From assembly GCF_001423405.1 (NCBI RefSeq), contig NZ_LMNS01000001.1:157705-221704 (forward strand): a DNA stretch of 64,000 nucleotides, written 5' to 3'. Position 1 is the stretch's first letter. Each line of letters starts with the position of its first letter. Of this stretch, positions 19,358 through 28,994 are shown piece after piece. Origin of the DNA: Methylobacterium sp. Leaf123. GTDB lineage: Bacteria > Pseudomonadota > Alphaproteobacteria > Rhizobiales > Beijerinckiaceae. The translations under genes were made by a program, and so were the position numbers. The notes below the pieces were generated by a model, which was not told the DNA's origin, ran no database searches, and saw only the letters and a list, made by a program, of their open reading frames with translations.

Positions 19358-20365
19358 GTGACCGTCAAGGTTGCCATCAACGGGTTCGGGCGCATCGGCC
19401 GTAACGTGCTGCGCGCCATCGTCGAAGCCGGCCGCACCGATATCGAGGTCGTCGCGATCAACGATCTCGGCCCGGTCGAGACCAACGCCCACCTGCTGCG
19501 CTACGATTCCGTGCATGGCCGCTTCCCGGCCGAGGTCGCGGTCGAGGGTGACGACATCGTCATCAACGGCAAGCGCATCCGCGTCACCGCCGTGCGCAAC
19601 CCGGCCGAGCTGCCCCACCGCGAGCTCGGTGTCGACATCGCGCTGGAATGCACCGGCATCTTCACCTCGAAGGACAAGGCGAAGGCCCATCTCGATGCGG
19701 GCGCCAAGCGCGTCCTCGTCTCGGCGCCTGCCGACGGGGCCGACCTCACGGTCGTCTACGGCGTGAACCACGACAAGCTCACCGCCGAGCACCTCGTTGT
19801 GTCCAACGCCTCCTGCACCACGAACTGCCTTGCGCCCGTGGCACAGGTGCTGAACGACACGGTGGGGATCGAGCGTGGCTTCATGACCACGATCCACTCC
19901 TACACCAACGACCAGCCCTCGCTGGACCAGATGCACAAGGATCTCTACCGGGCCCGCGCCGCGGCCCTGTCGATGATCCCGACCTCCACGGGCGCGGCCA
20001 AGGCCGTCGGCCTCGTCCTGCCGGAGCTGAAGGGCAAGCTCGACGGCACCGCGATCCGCGTGCCGACCCCGAACGTCTCGGCGGTCGATCTCGTGTTCAC
20101 GGCGAAGCGCGAGACCTCGGTCCAGGAGATCAACGACGCGATTAAGGCGGCGGCTGCCGGCCCGCTCAAGGGTGTGCTCGGCGTGACCGACCGTCCGAAC
20201 GTGTCGATCGACTTCAACCACGATCCGCACTCGTCCACCTTCCACCTCGACCAGACCAAGGTCATGGACGGCACCTTCGTGCGCATCCTGTCCTGGTACG
20301 ACAACGAGTGGGGCTTCTCGAACCGCATGGCCGACACCGCCGTGGCCATGGCCAAGCTGATCTGA
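19358..20365 (+). CDS. gap: Glyceraldehyde-3-phosphate dehydrogenase
   Basis: The 335-residue enzyme has the NAD-binding [14 protein letters not shown] and the catalytic SNASCTTNC with C153. It interconverts glyceraldehyde-3-phosphate and 1,3-bisphosphoglycerate; in a methylotroph it may run in the gluconeogenic direction. The start is GTG at 19358, preceded by GAAGGAG. It heads a rightward run with pgk and fba, but two strong inverted repeats (20387-20417, 20448-20509) lie downstream and may set different mRNA levels. Confidence 0.97.
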   Translation: MTVKVAINGFGRIGRNVLRAIVEAGRTDIEVVAINDLGPVETNAHLLRYDSVHGRFPAEVAVEGDDIVINGKRIRVTAVRNPAELPHRELGVDIALECTGIFTSKDKAKAHLDAGAKRVLVSAPADGADLTVVYGVNHDKLTAEHLVVSNASCTTNCLAPVAQVLNDTVGIERGFMTTIHSYTNDQPSLDQMHKDLYRARAAALSMIPTSTGAAKAVGLVLPELKGKLDGTAIRVPTPNVSAVDLVFTAKRETSVQEINDAIKAAAAGPLKGVLGVTDRPNVSIDFNHDPHSSTFHLDQTKVMDGTFVRILSWYDNEWGFSNRMADTAVAMAKLI

Positions 20366-20386
20366 CGCTCTAGCTACGCCTGTCGA

Positions 20387-20417
20387 GGGGCGGCCGGCCG
20401 TTGGGGCCGGCCGCCCC
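20387..20417 (+). terminator. Strong GC hairpin after gap
   Basis: GGGGCGGCCGGCC (20387-20399) pairs perfectly with GGCCGGCCGCCCC (20405-20417) around five bases. No T run follows, so it may stabilise the gap mRNA end or cause partial termination before pgk. Confidence 0.55.
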
Positions 20418-20447
20418 CGATCGTCTTCGAGTTCCCACAGAGTACCT

Positions 20448-20509
20448 CACGAAACGCCCGCTGACTGACCGCCGCTCGTCTGCCGTGACGGTGAAGCGGG
20501 CGTTTCGTG
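20448..20509 (+). repeat. 15-bp inverted repeat with 32-base loop
   Basis: CACGAAACGCCCGCT (20448-20462) and AGCGGGCGTTTCGTG (20495-20509) are exact inverse complements. The structure sits 50 bases before the 172-residue protein gene and differs from the other repeat families in the window. It may be an RNA processing or regulator-binding site. Confidence 0.6.
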
Positions 20510-20559
20510 CGAGACACTCAGGCGAGCCCGGCTCGCCAAAGCTTCAAGGTGCGTACGCG

Positions 20560-21078
20560 ATGACCGAGACCTCGCCGGCCAAGCCTTCCGGGACCGACTT
20601 CATCCCCGCTGCCTCTTCCTCTTCCGCGCCGCCCGCCACCGTGACGCCTGCCGCCGCGTCGCCGAGCGTCGGCAAGGCCGAGCTGCCCGCTTCCGGCGCC
20701 GTCAACCACGCCGACCAGCTCGCCCGCATCGAGGACAAGACGGCGCGCATCGAGGACAAGTACGCCCGCTCCGAGGCGCTGCTCTCGCGCGTCGAGGAGA
20801 AGGTCGAGTCGGCCTCGGCCCGGATGAACGACGCCGCCCGGCAAGTCGATCTCTCGTCCCTGCGCAGCGAAGTCCGCACCCTGTCCGACCGGGTCGGCCG
20901 TCTGCCCGGCACCGGCGCCCTCGTTCTCACCGCCATCATCACCGCCGTGCTCACCGTCGCGCTGATGGTCGCCGTGCAGCGGCTGAATCTCGACCGGATG
21001 CTGCCGCACAGCGTCGGCGGCCAGAGCCAGACGACGCCCGCCACTCCGTCGTCCAATCCCCCTGCCTCCAACCCGTAG
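20560..21078 (+). CDS. Uncharacterised coiled-coil protein with one C-terminal membrane helix
   Basis: The 172-residue product has a Ser/Ala/Pro-rich disordered N-terminus (1-50), a heptad-repeat region (about 50-115, with repeated RIEDK) and one membrane helix (GALVLTAIITAVLTVALMVAV, split here by residues 120-140), then a short Pro/Ser-rich tail. I recognise no family. It lies between gap and pgk in the same direction, 15 bases before pgk, and is therefore probably co-transcribed. A tail-anchored scaffold is possible but unproven. Confidence 0.7.
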   Translation: MTETSPAKPSGTDFIPAASSSSAPPATVTPAAASPSVGKAELPASGAVNHADQLARIEDKTARIEDKYARSEALLSRVEEKVESASARMNDAARQVDLSSLRSEVRTLSDRVGRLPGTGALVLTAIITAVLTVALMVAVQRLNLDRMLPHSVGGQSQTTPATPSSNPPASNP

Positions 21079-21093
21079 AAGTCAGACGCAGCC

Positions 21094-22296
21094 ATGACGG
21101 ATTTCCGCACCCTCGACGATGCCGGCCCGCTCCAGGGCAAGCGCGTGCTGCTGCGCGTCGATCTCAACGTGCCGATGGAGGGCGGACGCGTCACCGACGC
21201 GACCCGGATCGAGCGCATCGTGCCGACGATCCAAGAGATCGCCGATGCGGGCGGGCGGGTGATCCTGCTGGCGCATTTCGGCCGCCCCAAGGGCAAGCCG
21301 GACCCGAAGGAGTCGCTCAAGCCGATCCTCTCGACGCTCTCGGAGAAGCTCGGGCGGCCGGTGGCGTTCGGTGAGGATTGCGTCGGCGAGGCCGCCGCTT
21401 CAGCCGTCGCTGCCCTGAAGGATGGCGACGTGCTCCTCCTCGAAAACACCCGCTACCATGCGGGCGAGGAGAAGAACGATCCCGACTTCGCCAAGGCGCT
21501 GGCGGCCAACGGCGACATCTACGTCAACGAGGCGTTCTCCGCCGCCCACCGCGCGCATGCCTCGACGGAAGGGCTTGCCCGCCTGCTGCCGGCCTATGCC
21601 GGGCGCCTGATGCAGGCCGAGCTCGATGCGCTCACCAAGGGCCTCGAAGCGCCGGCCCGCCCGGTGATCGCCATCGTCGGCGGCGCCAAGGTCTCGACCA
21701 AGATCGACCTGCTCGAAAACCTCGTCGCCAAGGTCGACATGCTGGTGATCGGCGGCGGCATGGCCAACACCTTCCTGCACGCGCAGGGCAAGGATGTCGG
21801 CAAGTCGCTCTGCGAGAAGGATCTCGCCGAGACCGCCAAGCGCATCCTGGCCGCGGCCAAGGAGAAGAACTGCACCATCATCCTGCCGGTCGATGCGCTG
21901 ATCGCCCGCGAGTTCAAGGCCAATGCCGAGAACGAGACCGTGCCGGTCGATGCCGTGCCCTCCGACGCGATGATCCTCGATGTCGGCGCCTCCTCGATCG
22001 CGACGATCGACGGCGCCATCGAGGAAGCCCGCACGCTGGTCTGGAACGGCCCGCTCGGCGCCTTCGAGCTGACGCCCTTCGACACCGGCACGGTCGCGGT
22101 CGCCCAGCACGCCGCCCGGCGCACCAAGGCCGGCCAGCTCGTCAGCGTGGCGGGCGGCGGCGACACCGTGGCGGCCCTCAACCATGCAGGCGTGGGCGAG
22201 GACTTCTCCTACGTCTCCACGGCCGGTGGCGCCTTCCTCGAATGGCTGGAGGGCAAGGAGCTGCCCGGCGTCGAGGCGTTGCGCGCCCAGGGCTGA
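21094..22296 (+). CDS. pgk: Phosphoglycerate kinase
   Basis: The 400-residue enzyme shows the family hallmarks: RVDLNVPM near the N-terminus, [26 protein letters not shown] and the C-terminal GGGDTVAAL nucleotide-binding loop. It converts 1,3-bisphosphoglycerate and ADP to 3-phosphoglycerate and ATP, or the reverse during gluconeogenesis. It follows the coiled-coil gene after 15 bases and precedes fba by about 150 bases. Confidence 0.98.
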   Translation: MTDFRTLDDAGPLQGKRVLLRVDLNVPMEGGRVTDATRIERIVPTIQEIADAGGRVILLAHFGRPKGKPDPKESLKPILSTLSEKLGRPVAFGEDCVGEAAASAVAALKDGDVLLLENTRYHAGEEKNDPDFAKALAANGDIYVNEAFSAAHRAHASTEGLARLLPAYAGRLMQAELDALTKGLEAPARPVIAIVGGAKVSTKIDLLENLVAKVDMLVIGGGMANTFLHAQGKDVGKSLCEKDLAETAKRILAAAKEKNCTIILPVDALIAREFKANAENETVPVDAVPSDAMILDVGASSIATIDGAIEEARTLVWNGPLGAFELTPFDTGTVAVAQHAARRTKAGQLVSVAGGGDTVAALNHAGVGEDFSYVSTAGGAFLEWLEGKELPGVEALRAQG

Positions 22297-22448
22297 AGAC
22301 CGGATCAGCCGCCCGGTCAAGCGGGCGGCGACGCCGACAAACGCGCGGATTTTTCAGCGCCTGGCCGCAGGCTTGCTGCACCGGGCACCTATATAGGCCG
22401 CAGCAAGGGACAGGCCCGGCTGAGGCCGCATCGCACGAGGATCGAACC

Positions 22449-23516
22449 ATGGCACGCATCACTCTCCGGCAGCTCCTCGATCACGCCGCCGAGTACGGCT
22501 ACGGCGTGCCTGCGTTCAACCTGAACAACATGGAGCAGGGGCTCGCCATCATGGCGGCGGCGGATGCCACCGACTCGCCGGTGATCCTCCAGGCGAGCCG
22601 CGGCGCGCGCGCCTATGCCAACGACGTGGTGCTCGCCAAGCTCATCGACGGCCTCGTCGAGATCTACCCGCATATCCCCGTCTGCATGCATCTCGACCAC
22701 GGCAACAACGAAGCCACCTGCGCCACCGCGATCCAGTACGGCTTCACCTCGGTGATGATGGATGGCTCGCTCAAGGCCGACGGCAAGACTCCGGCCGACT
22801 ACAATTACAACGTCGAGATCACCCGCAACGTCACCAAGATGGCCCATTGGGCCGGCGTCTCGGTCGAGGGCGAACTCGGCGTGCTCGGCTCGCTGGAGAG
22901 CGGCCAGGGCGAGGCCGAGGACGGCCACGGCGCTGAGGGCGTGCTCTCCCACGATCAGCTCCTGACCGACCCGGACGAGGCGGTGAAGTTCGTGGCCGCC
23001 ACCAAGGTCGATGCGTTGGCCGTGGCCATGGGCACCAGCCACGGCGCCTACAAGTTCACGCGCAAGCCCGACGGCGACGTGCTCGCCATGGGCGTGATCG
23101 AGGAGATCCACCGCCGCCTGCCGACGACCCACCTCGTCATGCACGGCTCCTCCTCGGTGCCGCAGGACCTTCAGGACATCATCAACCAGTATGGCGGCGA
23201 GATGAAGCCGACCTGGGGTGTGCCGGTGGAGGAGATCCAGCGCGGCATCAAGCACGGCGTGCGCAAGATCAACATCGACACCGACAACCGCATGGCGATG
23301 ACCGGCCAGATCCGGAAGGTGCTGACCGAGAACCCCTCCGAGTTCGATCCGCGCAAGTACCTGAAGCCCGCCATGGAGGCGATGACCAAGCTGTGCCGCC
23401 AGCGCTTCGAGGAGTTCAACACCGCCGGTCAGGGCTCGAAGATCCGTCCGATCTCGGTCGCCGACATGGCCAAGCGCTACGCCAGTGGCTCGCTCGACCC
23501 GAAGATCGACGCCTGA
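22449..23516 (+). CDS. fba: Class II fructose-1,6-bisphosphate aldolase
   Basis: The 355-residue protein is a zinc-dependent class II aldolase of the Calvin-cycle-related subtype. [10 protein letters not shown] provides catalytic D83 and zinc ligand H84; the glycine-rich [12 protein letters not shown] and the VMHGSSSVP loop bind phosphate and zinc. It joins DHAP and glyceraldehyde-3-phosphate. ATG 22449 follows GCACGAGGATCG. It completes the gap-pgk-fba run. Confidence 0.96.
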   Translation: MARITLRQLLDHAAEYGYGVPAFNLNNMEQGLAIMAAADATDSPVILQASRGARAYANDVVLAKLIDGLVEIYPHIPVCMHLDHGNNEATCATAIQYGFTSVMMDGSLKADGKTPADYNYNVEITRNVTKMAHWAGVSVEGELGVLGSLESGQGEAEDGHGAEGVLSHDQLLTDPDEAVKFVAATKVDALAVAMGTSHGAYKFTRKPDGDVLAMGVIEEIHRRLPTTHLVMHGSSSVPQDLQDIINQYGGEMKPTWGVPVEEIQRGIKHGVRKINIDTDNRMAMTGQIRKVLTENPSEFDPRKYLKPAMEAMTKLCRQRFEEFNTAGQGSKIRPISVADMAKRYASGSLDPKIDA

Positions 23517-23522
23517 TCCGTC

Positions 23523-24191
23523 ATGGCTGAATCAGAGTCGACTGCGGCCCGGCCCCGCCTCGCCCTCCTCACCCCCTACGGTCTCGGCGCCTCCGAGGCC
23601 GAGGCGACCGCGCAGGCGCTCGACGCCGCCTGCGCTGCGGGGGACGTCGCGGCGGTGATCCTGCGGCTGGCGGCGTCCGACGAGCGCAGCCTCATCGCCC
23701 TCGTCAAGCGACTGGCCCCCCCGGCGCAGGAGCGCGGCGCGGCGGTGCTCGTCTCCGTGCCGGGCTTTGCCGGCGACATCGTCTCTGTCGCGGCCCGCGG
23801 CGGGGCCGACGGGGTGCATCTCGACCGCGCCGACGAAGAGGCCCTGCGCGATCTGCGCGGGCGCCTGCGCGATGGCCGCATCCTCGGGACCGGCGGCGTG
23901 CTCGGCTCGCGCAACGCGGCGATGGTCGCGGGCGAGACCGGCGTCGATTACCTGATGGTCGGCGGCCTCTTCCCCGACGGCGTCGCGCCCGATGCCGAGG
24001 AGGTGCGCGAGCGCGCCGCGTGGTGGGCCGAGATCTTCGAGACACCCTGCATCGCGGTGTCGACCGCCGCCGAGGATGTCCCGGCGCTCGTGCTGACGGG
24101 TTCCGAGTTCATCGGGCTCGAAAGCCCCCTTTGGCTCGATGACCCCGAGGGGGTTCGGGCCGCACAGGCGCAGCTCGACAAGGCACGATGA
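23523..24191 (+). CDS. ThiE-like TIM-barrel protein (thiamine phosphate synthase paralogue)
   Basis: The 222-residue protein follows fba after 6 bases and keeps the ThiE framework: GADGVHLDRAD (in ThiE, GADGVHLGQ) and GVDYLMVGGLFPDG (in ThiE, GaDYvgvGPvfpT). The N-terminal substrate loop with the conserved Arg/Lys and the GxSxH motif are not evident; GTGGVLGSRNAA occupies the latter place. It is usually annotated as thiamine phosphate synthase, but these replacements and its glycolytic context suggest a different or lost activity. Fold assignment is firm, function is not. Confidence 0.7.
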   Translation: MAESESTAARPRLALLTPYGLGASEAEATAQALDAACAAGDVAAVILRLAASDERSLIALVKRLAPPAQERGAAVLVSVPGFAGDIVSVAARGGADGVHLDRADEEALRDLRGRLRDGRILGTGGVLGSRNAAMVAGETGVDYLMVGGLFPDGVAPDAEEVRERAAWWAEIFETPCIAVSTAAEDVPALVLTGSEFIGLESPLWLDDPEGVRAAQAQLDKAR

Positions 24192-25336
24192 TTTTTTTTG
24201 ATGGAAGGACCGTGGCGGTGCCCTCCAAAGCCCACCCCCCTCTGAGAGGGCAGGGAAGGGCGCGTGGGCGCACGGGAAAGGCCGCACTCCAAACTGGAAT
24301 CCTGTCCCTGACGGCCCTGAGCGCCTGGGCAATCCTCGCGCTCGATAGCGGTTCTCTGCACGCCGCCCCGAAGCCGCCGGCCACGAAGGAGCCCGTCGCG
24401 CAGACGCCGGCCAAGCCGAACCTGCTCGACCTCAAGCGTGAGCTGCCCTCGCCCTACTCGGCCAACGCTCAGGGGGCGCAGCCCACGACGGCGAACCCGA
24501 ATGCGGACGCGGCCTACGGGGCCTATCAGCGCGGTCGCTACGTCACCGCCTTCCGCGAGGCGACCAAGCGGATCGAGGCGAACCCGAAGGACGCCGCGGC
24601 GATGACGCTGCTCGGCGAACTCTACAACCAGGGTCTCGGGGTCAAGCCGGACCCCAAACGCGCCCACGAATGGTATCGGCTCGCGGCCGTGCAGAACGAC
24701 TCCAACGCCATGGCCTCCCTCGGGCTGATGGCGATGGACGGGCGCGGACAGCCCAAGGACGAGAAGGCCGGCCGGTCCTGGCTCGAACAGGCGGCCCGCA
24801 AGGGACAGCCCAGCGCCTCCTACAATCTCGCGCTGATCCAGCTCGCGAGCGACAAGCCGGCGGATCTCGCCGCGGCCCTGGCCAATTTCCGGGCCGCGGC
24901 CGAGGCCGAGATTCCGGCCGCGCAATACGCGCTTGGCGTGCTCTACCTTCAGGGCAAGGGGGTCCCCAAGGACACGAGCCAGGCCGCGCAATGGTTCCGC
25001 CGCGCCGCCGACAACGGCGATCTCGGCGCCGAGGTCGAGTTCGCGATCCGGCTGTTCAACGGCGACGGCGTTCCCAAGGATGAGGCCCGTGCAGCCCGCT
25101 ACTTCCTGCACGCGGCCCAGCGCGGCAACGCCATCGCCCAGAACCGGATCGCCAAGCTCTACGTCGCCGGCCGCGGCGTGCCGAAGAATCTGGTCGAGGC
25201 GGCGGCCTGGAACCTCACCGCGGCGTCACAGGGCCGCGCCGATGCCGGCCTCGATCAGGCGACCGCCGGCCTCAACCCGGACGAGCGCAAGCGCGCCGAG
25301 GCGCTGGCCGCGGACCGGGTGAATCTGTCGCCTTAG
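24188..25336 (+). CDS. Sel1-like repeat (TPR-type) protein, probably exported
   Basis: The 382-residue product has six or so Sel1/TPR units from about residue 110, for example AMTLLGELYNQGLGVKPDPKRAHEWYRLAA and AQYALGVLYLQGKGVPKDTSQAAQWF. Before them is a hydrophobic stretch (GILSLTALSAWAILAL) ending in HAA, like a signal peptide. The ATG at 24188 overlaps the preceding stop as ATGA. A GTG at 24212 behind GGAAGGA is an alternative. The N-terminal 27 codons run across a C/G-run palindrome, which makes the exact start doubtful. Such proteins act as periplasmic scaffolds (compare ExoR of Sinorhizobium), as analogy only. Confidence 0.8.
   Translation: MIFFDGRTVAVPSKAHPPLRGQGRARGRTGKAALQTGILSLTALSAWAILALDSGSLHAAPKPPATKEPVAQTPAKPNLLDLKRELPSPYSANAQGAQPTTANPNADAAYGAYQRGRYVTAFREATKRIEANPKDAAAMTLLGELYNQGLGVKPDPKRAHEWYRLAAVQNDSNAMASLGLMAMDGRGQPKDEKAGRSWLEQAARKGQPSASYNLALIQLASDKPADLAAALANFRAAAEAEIPAAQYALGVLYLQGKGVPKDTSQAAQWFRRAADNGDLGAEVEFAIRLFNGDGVPKDEARAARYFLHAAQRGNAIAQNRIAKLYVAGRGVPKNLVEAAAWNLTAASQGRADAGLDQATAGLNPDERKRAEALAADRVNLSP
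24231..24270. repeat. C-run/G-run palindrome at the Sel1 gene start
   Basis: GCCCAC and GTGGGC outer arms enclose CCCTCTGAGAGGG, the same style as the repeats at 14121-14250. It falls inside the N-terminal coding part of the Sel1 gene as called. Confidence 0.5.
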
Positions 25337-25447
25337 CGCGCTTTCCGACGAAGCGGGGCAGGGGCTGGTCCATCCGGCGGCGCTCGCGCGAGGATGTGAT
25401 TGTCACGCAACCCTAGGCTCTCGTACAACCGCGTGACAGGAGCCCGA

Positions 25448-26851
25448 ATGACGTCCAGCCTTCTTCGCCGCAAGCCCTTGCAACTGGAGCCCGGTGAAGA
25501 GCGACGGCTGGCCCGAACGCTCGGCTGGCCGCACCTCATGGCCCTCGGTGTCGGCGCGATCGTCGGGACCGGTATCCTCACGCTCATCGGCGTCGGGGCG
25601 GCCAAGGCCGGGCCTGCGGTGATCCTCTCCTTCGCCGTCGCCGGTGCGATCTGTGCCTGTGCGGCGCTCGCCTATGCCGAGATGGCGACGATGATCCCGG
25701 TCTCGGGCAGCGCCTATACCTACAGCTACGTCGTGCTCGGCGAGGTCCTCGCCTGGGTCATCGGCTGGAGCCTGATCCTCGAATATTCGCTCGTCGTCAG
25801 CGCGGTGGCGGTCGGCTGGGCCGGCTACGCCGCGCCGCTGCTGGAGAACCTGTTCGGGTTTCCCAGGGCGCTGATGCAGGGGCCGGATGCGGGCGGAATC
25901 GTCAACCTCCCCGCGGTCGCGATCATCGTCGTCGTTGCCGTGCTGCTCCTGCGCGGCACGCGCGAGAGCGCCACGGTCAACGCCGCGCTGGTGCTGGTGA
26001 AGATCGCCGCCTTGATCGTCTTCGTGATTTTCGCGCTGCCGGCCTTCGACGCGGCCCATCTCGAACCGTTCAACCCGTTCGGCTTCGTGAAGAGTGTGGG
26101 GGCCGACGGGGTCGAGCGCGGCATCATGGCGGCGGCGGCGATCATCTTCTTCGCCTTCTACGGCTTCGATGCCATCGCCACCGCGGCGGAGGAGACGCGC
26201 AATCCAGGGCGCGACCTGATCATCGGTATCGTCGGATCGATGGCGGCCTGCGTGTTGATCTACGTCGCGGTCGCGGTCGCCGCGGTGGGGGCCGTGTCCT
26301 ACACCCGCTTTGCCGACAGTCCGGAGCCGCTGGCGCTGATCCTGCGCGAACTCGGCCGGCCGCTGGTGGCGCAATATCTCGCGGCCTCCGCGGTGATCGC
26401 GCTGCCCACCGTCATCCTCGCCTTCTTCTACGGCCAGAGCCGGATCTTCTTCACCATGGCCCGCGACGGGATGCTGCCGCAGAGCCTGGCGAAACTCTCC
26501 TCCACCGGCACGCCGGTTCGGATCACCCTCTTTACCGCGGCCGTCGTGACCGTGCTCGCCGGGCTCGTTCCGCTGGGCGAACTGGCCGCGCTGGCCAATG
26601 CCGGCACGCTCGCGGCCTTCATGGCGGTCGCGGCCTGCATGCTGGTGATGCGCGTCCGCGCACCCGATGCGCCCCGCACCTTCCGCGCCCCGGCCCCGTG
26701 GCTCATCGGGGCGATCACGATCCTCGGATGCGGGTATCTGTTCTTCAGCCTGCCCGCGACGACCCAGATCTGGTTCGCCGTCTGGAACGTCCTCGGATTG
26801 GTGTTTTACGCGCTTTATGGCCGGAAGAACGCCTCGGTCGCCGCCGGATAG
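25448..26851 (+). CDS. APC-family amino acid permease
   Basis: The 467-residue protein has twelve predicted membrane helices and the APC superfamily start: GVGAIVGTGILTLIGVGAAKAGPAV (helix 1 with the G-rich unwound segment) and the following AEMATMIPVSGSAYTYSY. FFAFYGFDAIATAAEETRNPGRDL is typical of the cationic amino acid transporter branch. Substrate unknown. ATG 25448 follows ACAGGAG; the longer reading from 25400 is rejected. It stands alone between the Sel1 gene and the convergent nnr gene. Confidence 0.9.
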   Translation: MTSSLLRRKPLQLEPGEERRLARTLGWPHLMALGVGAIVGTGILTLIGVGAAKAGPAVILSFAVAGAICACAALAYAEMATMIPVSGSAYTYSYVVLGEVLAWVIGWSLILEYSLVVSAVAVGWAGYAAPLLENLFGFPRALMQGPDAGGIVNLPAVAIIVVVAVLLLRGTRESATVNAALVLVKIAALIVFVIFALPAFDAAHLEPFNPFGFVKSVGADGVERGIMAAAAIIFFAFYGFDAIATAAEETRNPGRDLIIGIVGSMAACVLIYVAVAVAAVGAVSYTRFADSPEPLALILRELGRPLVAQYLAASAVIALPTVILAFFYGQSRIFFTMARDGMLPQSLAKLSSTGTPVRITLFTAAVVTVLAGLVPLGELAALANAGTLAAFMAVAACMLVMRVRAPDAPRTFRAPAPWLIGAITILGCGYLFFSLPATTQIWFAVWNVLGLVFYALYGRKNASVAAG

Positions 26852-26861
26852 CGGGAGCGGG

Positions 26862-28385
26862 TCAGGCGCGACCGGTGAGGTCGCGCAGAACCGCCGGCAT
26901 CATCTCGGGAAGATCCTCGGAGATCAGCCCCGGCCCGAAGCGCAGACCTGCATCGCCGTGCAGCCACACGGCGGCGCAGGCCGCCTCGAACGGCTCCATC
27001 CCCTGCGCCAGCAACCCGGCGACAAGCCCGCCGAGCACATCGCCGGAGCCGGCGGTGCCGAGATGCGGCGTGCCGTGGTCATTGATCGCCGCGCGCCCGT
27101 CCGGGGCCGCGATCACCGTGTCGGCGCCCTTCAGCACTACGACCGCCCCGGCGATCTCCGCTGCCCGCGCGGCCCGCTCGACCTTCGTCAGCCCCTCCGC
27201 CACGGCCTCCGTGCCGGAGAACAGCCGCACGAACTCGCCCTCGTGCGGCGTGAGCACGGCCCGCGCCTCGCCGTCGCGGATGTGGCGGGCCAGGGTGCGT
27301 ACCTCGCTGCGGAAGCTCGTGAGCGCGTCGGCATCGAGCACTAGGGCGCGCCCGGCATTGGCCGCCACCGCGACGAGGTCGCAGGTCGCCGGGCCGGTGC
27401 CGAGGCCGGGGCCGAGCAGCAGCGCGTTCAGACGCTCGTCGGCGAGCATGTCGTCGAGGTCGTCGGCATTCTCGCACGGGCGCAGCATGATCGCGGTGAT
27501 TTGGGCCGCGTTCTCCGCCAGCGCCGAGGCGGGCGAGGCCATGGTGACGAGGCCTGCACCGACCCGCAGCGCCCCGCGGGCGGCGAGCCGGGCCGCGCCG
27601 GTGCGCGTGGCCGGGCCCGACAGCACCAGGGCATGGCCGCGGGTGTATTTGTGGCTGCCGACGGTGAGCCGCGGCAGCGCCCACAGGCCGGGCGCGTTGC
27701 GAAACAGCGCACGGGTCTCCCCGGCGAGGCCGGCGGCGAAGGCGGCCTCGCCCGTGCCGATTTCGGCGACATGGAGCGCGCCGCAATGGCTCCGGCCGGG
27801 CTGGAGCAGGTGGCCGGGCTTGAGCGCGACGAAGGTCACCGTCTCGGTCGCCTCCACTGCGCAGCCGCGCACCGCGCCGCTGTCGCCGTCGATGCCGCTC
27901 GGCACATCCACGGCGAGTACGGGGACGCCCGAGCGGTTCACCGCTTCCACGAGGGCACGGGCCGCCCCTTCCAGATCGCGGCAGAGGCCGGCGCCGAACA
28001 CGGCGTCGATGATGAGGTCGGCCGCTGGAAGCACGGCCTCCACGGCACCCACCGGGCCGGTCCAGGCCTCGGCGGCGAGTGCCGCATCACCCTTGAGCGC
28101 GGCGCGCTCGCCGAGCAGACGCAGATCGACCCGGTAGCCGGCCGCATCCAGCAGGCGGGCGGCCACGAACCCGTCGCCGCCATTGTTGCCGGGGCCGCAC
28201 AGCACGAGCACCCGCCCGCCCTCCGGCACGAGGGCGCGGGCGCGCGCGGCGACGGCAGCGCCCGCCGCCTCCATCAGCGTCAGGCCCGGCGTGCCGACGG
28301 CGATGGCCGCAGCATCGACCCGGCGCATCGCCTCAACGGTGAGCAGCCGATGCGTGGCTTGGGGGGATTTCACCGGCTCATGCAT
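26862..28385 (-). CDS. nnr: Bifunctional NAD(P)HX epimerase / ADP-dependent dehydratase
   Basis: The 507-residue protein fuses two repair enzymes. Residues about 15-220 are the YjeF_N epimerase (GPGNNGGDGFVAARLL, DVPSGIDGDSG), and residues about 235-500 are the ribokinase-like dehydratase (TPHEGEF, LKGADTVIA, GTAGSGDVLGGLVAG). Together they restore hydrated NADH and NADPH that form spontaneously or by GAPDH side reaction. The gene is divergent from glnB, with about 185 bases between them. Confidence 0.95.
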   Translation of the reverse strand: MHEPVKSPQATHRLLTVEAMRRVDAAAIAVGTPGLTLMEAAGAAVAARARALVPEGGRVLVLCGPGNNGGDGFVAARLLDAAGYRVDLRLLGERAALKGDAALAAEAWTGPVGAVEAVLPAADLIIDAVFGAGLCRDLEGAARALVEAVNRSGVPVLAVDVPSGIDGDSGAVRGCAVEATETVTFVALKPGHLLQPGRSHCGALHVAEIGTGEAAFAAGLAGETRALFRNAPGLWALPRLTVGSHKYTRGHALVLSGPATRTGAARLAARGALRVGAGLVTMASPASALAENAAQITAIMLRPCENADDLDDMLADERLNALLLGPGLGTGPATCDLVAVAANAGRALVLDADALTSFRSEVRTLARHIRDGEARAVLTPHEGEFVRLFSGTEAVAEGLTKVERAARAAEIAGAVVVLKGADTVIAAPDGRAAINDHGTPHLGTAGSGDVLGGLVAGLLAQGMEPFEAACAAVWLHGDAGLRFGPGLISEDLPEMMPAVLRDLTGRA

Positions 28386-28454
28386 GCAACTGGCTCAGCC
28401 TATGCCTTTAAATTCATCGTTTTCAGCGGAATTGCCTACATATTCCGCTTTGTT

Positions 28455-28471
28455 TGCACATTTAGTGCGCA
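28455..28471 (+). promoter_or_regulatory. NtrC-like binding site upstream of glnB
   Basis: TGCAC-ATTTAGT-GCGCA has the 17-bp length and inverted half-sites of the enterobacterial NtrC consensus TGCAC-N7-GTGCA, with 9 of 10 half-site bases matching. It lies about 75 bases upstream of the sigma-54-like element at 28521-28536, a usual enhancer distance. Confidence 0.5.
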
Positions 28472-28520
28472 ACTTCCCGGTCCCGTCACCCAAATCGCCG
28501 TGGCGGTCGCGCGATGGCGA

Positions 28521-28536
28521 TGGTACATAAAAGGCT
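28521..28536 (+). promoter_or_regulatory. Sigma-54-like promoter of glnB
   Basis: TGGTACATAAAAGGCT keeps the invariant GG and GC ten bases apart; compared with TGGCAC-N5-TTGC it differs at one -24 base and both T positions of the -12 box. Initiation would be near 28547, 23 bases before glnB. Weak alone, stronger with the NtrC-like site. Confidence 0.4.
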
Positions 28537-28542
28537 GACTGA

Positions 28543-28908
<366 letters not shown>

Positions 28909-28994
28909 TCCGGGCGGCCCCGCTTTCCTGGCCCGCTTCGTGAAGGGCCGGCCGCGCCCGCGCTTGCCGTAAAGCGCCGTAGCCGAGCGACGCC

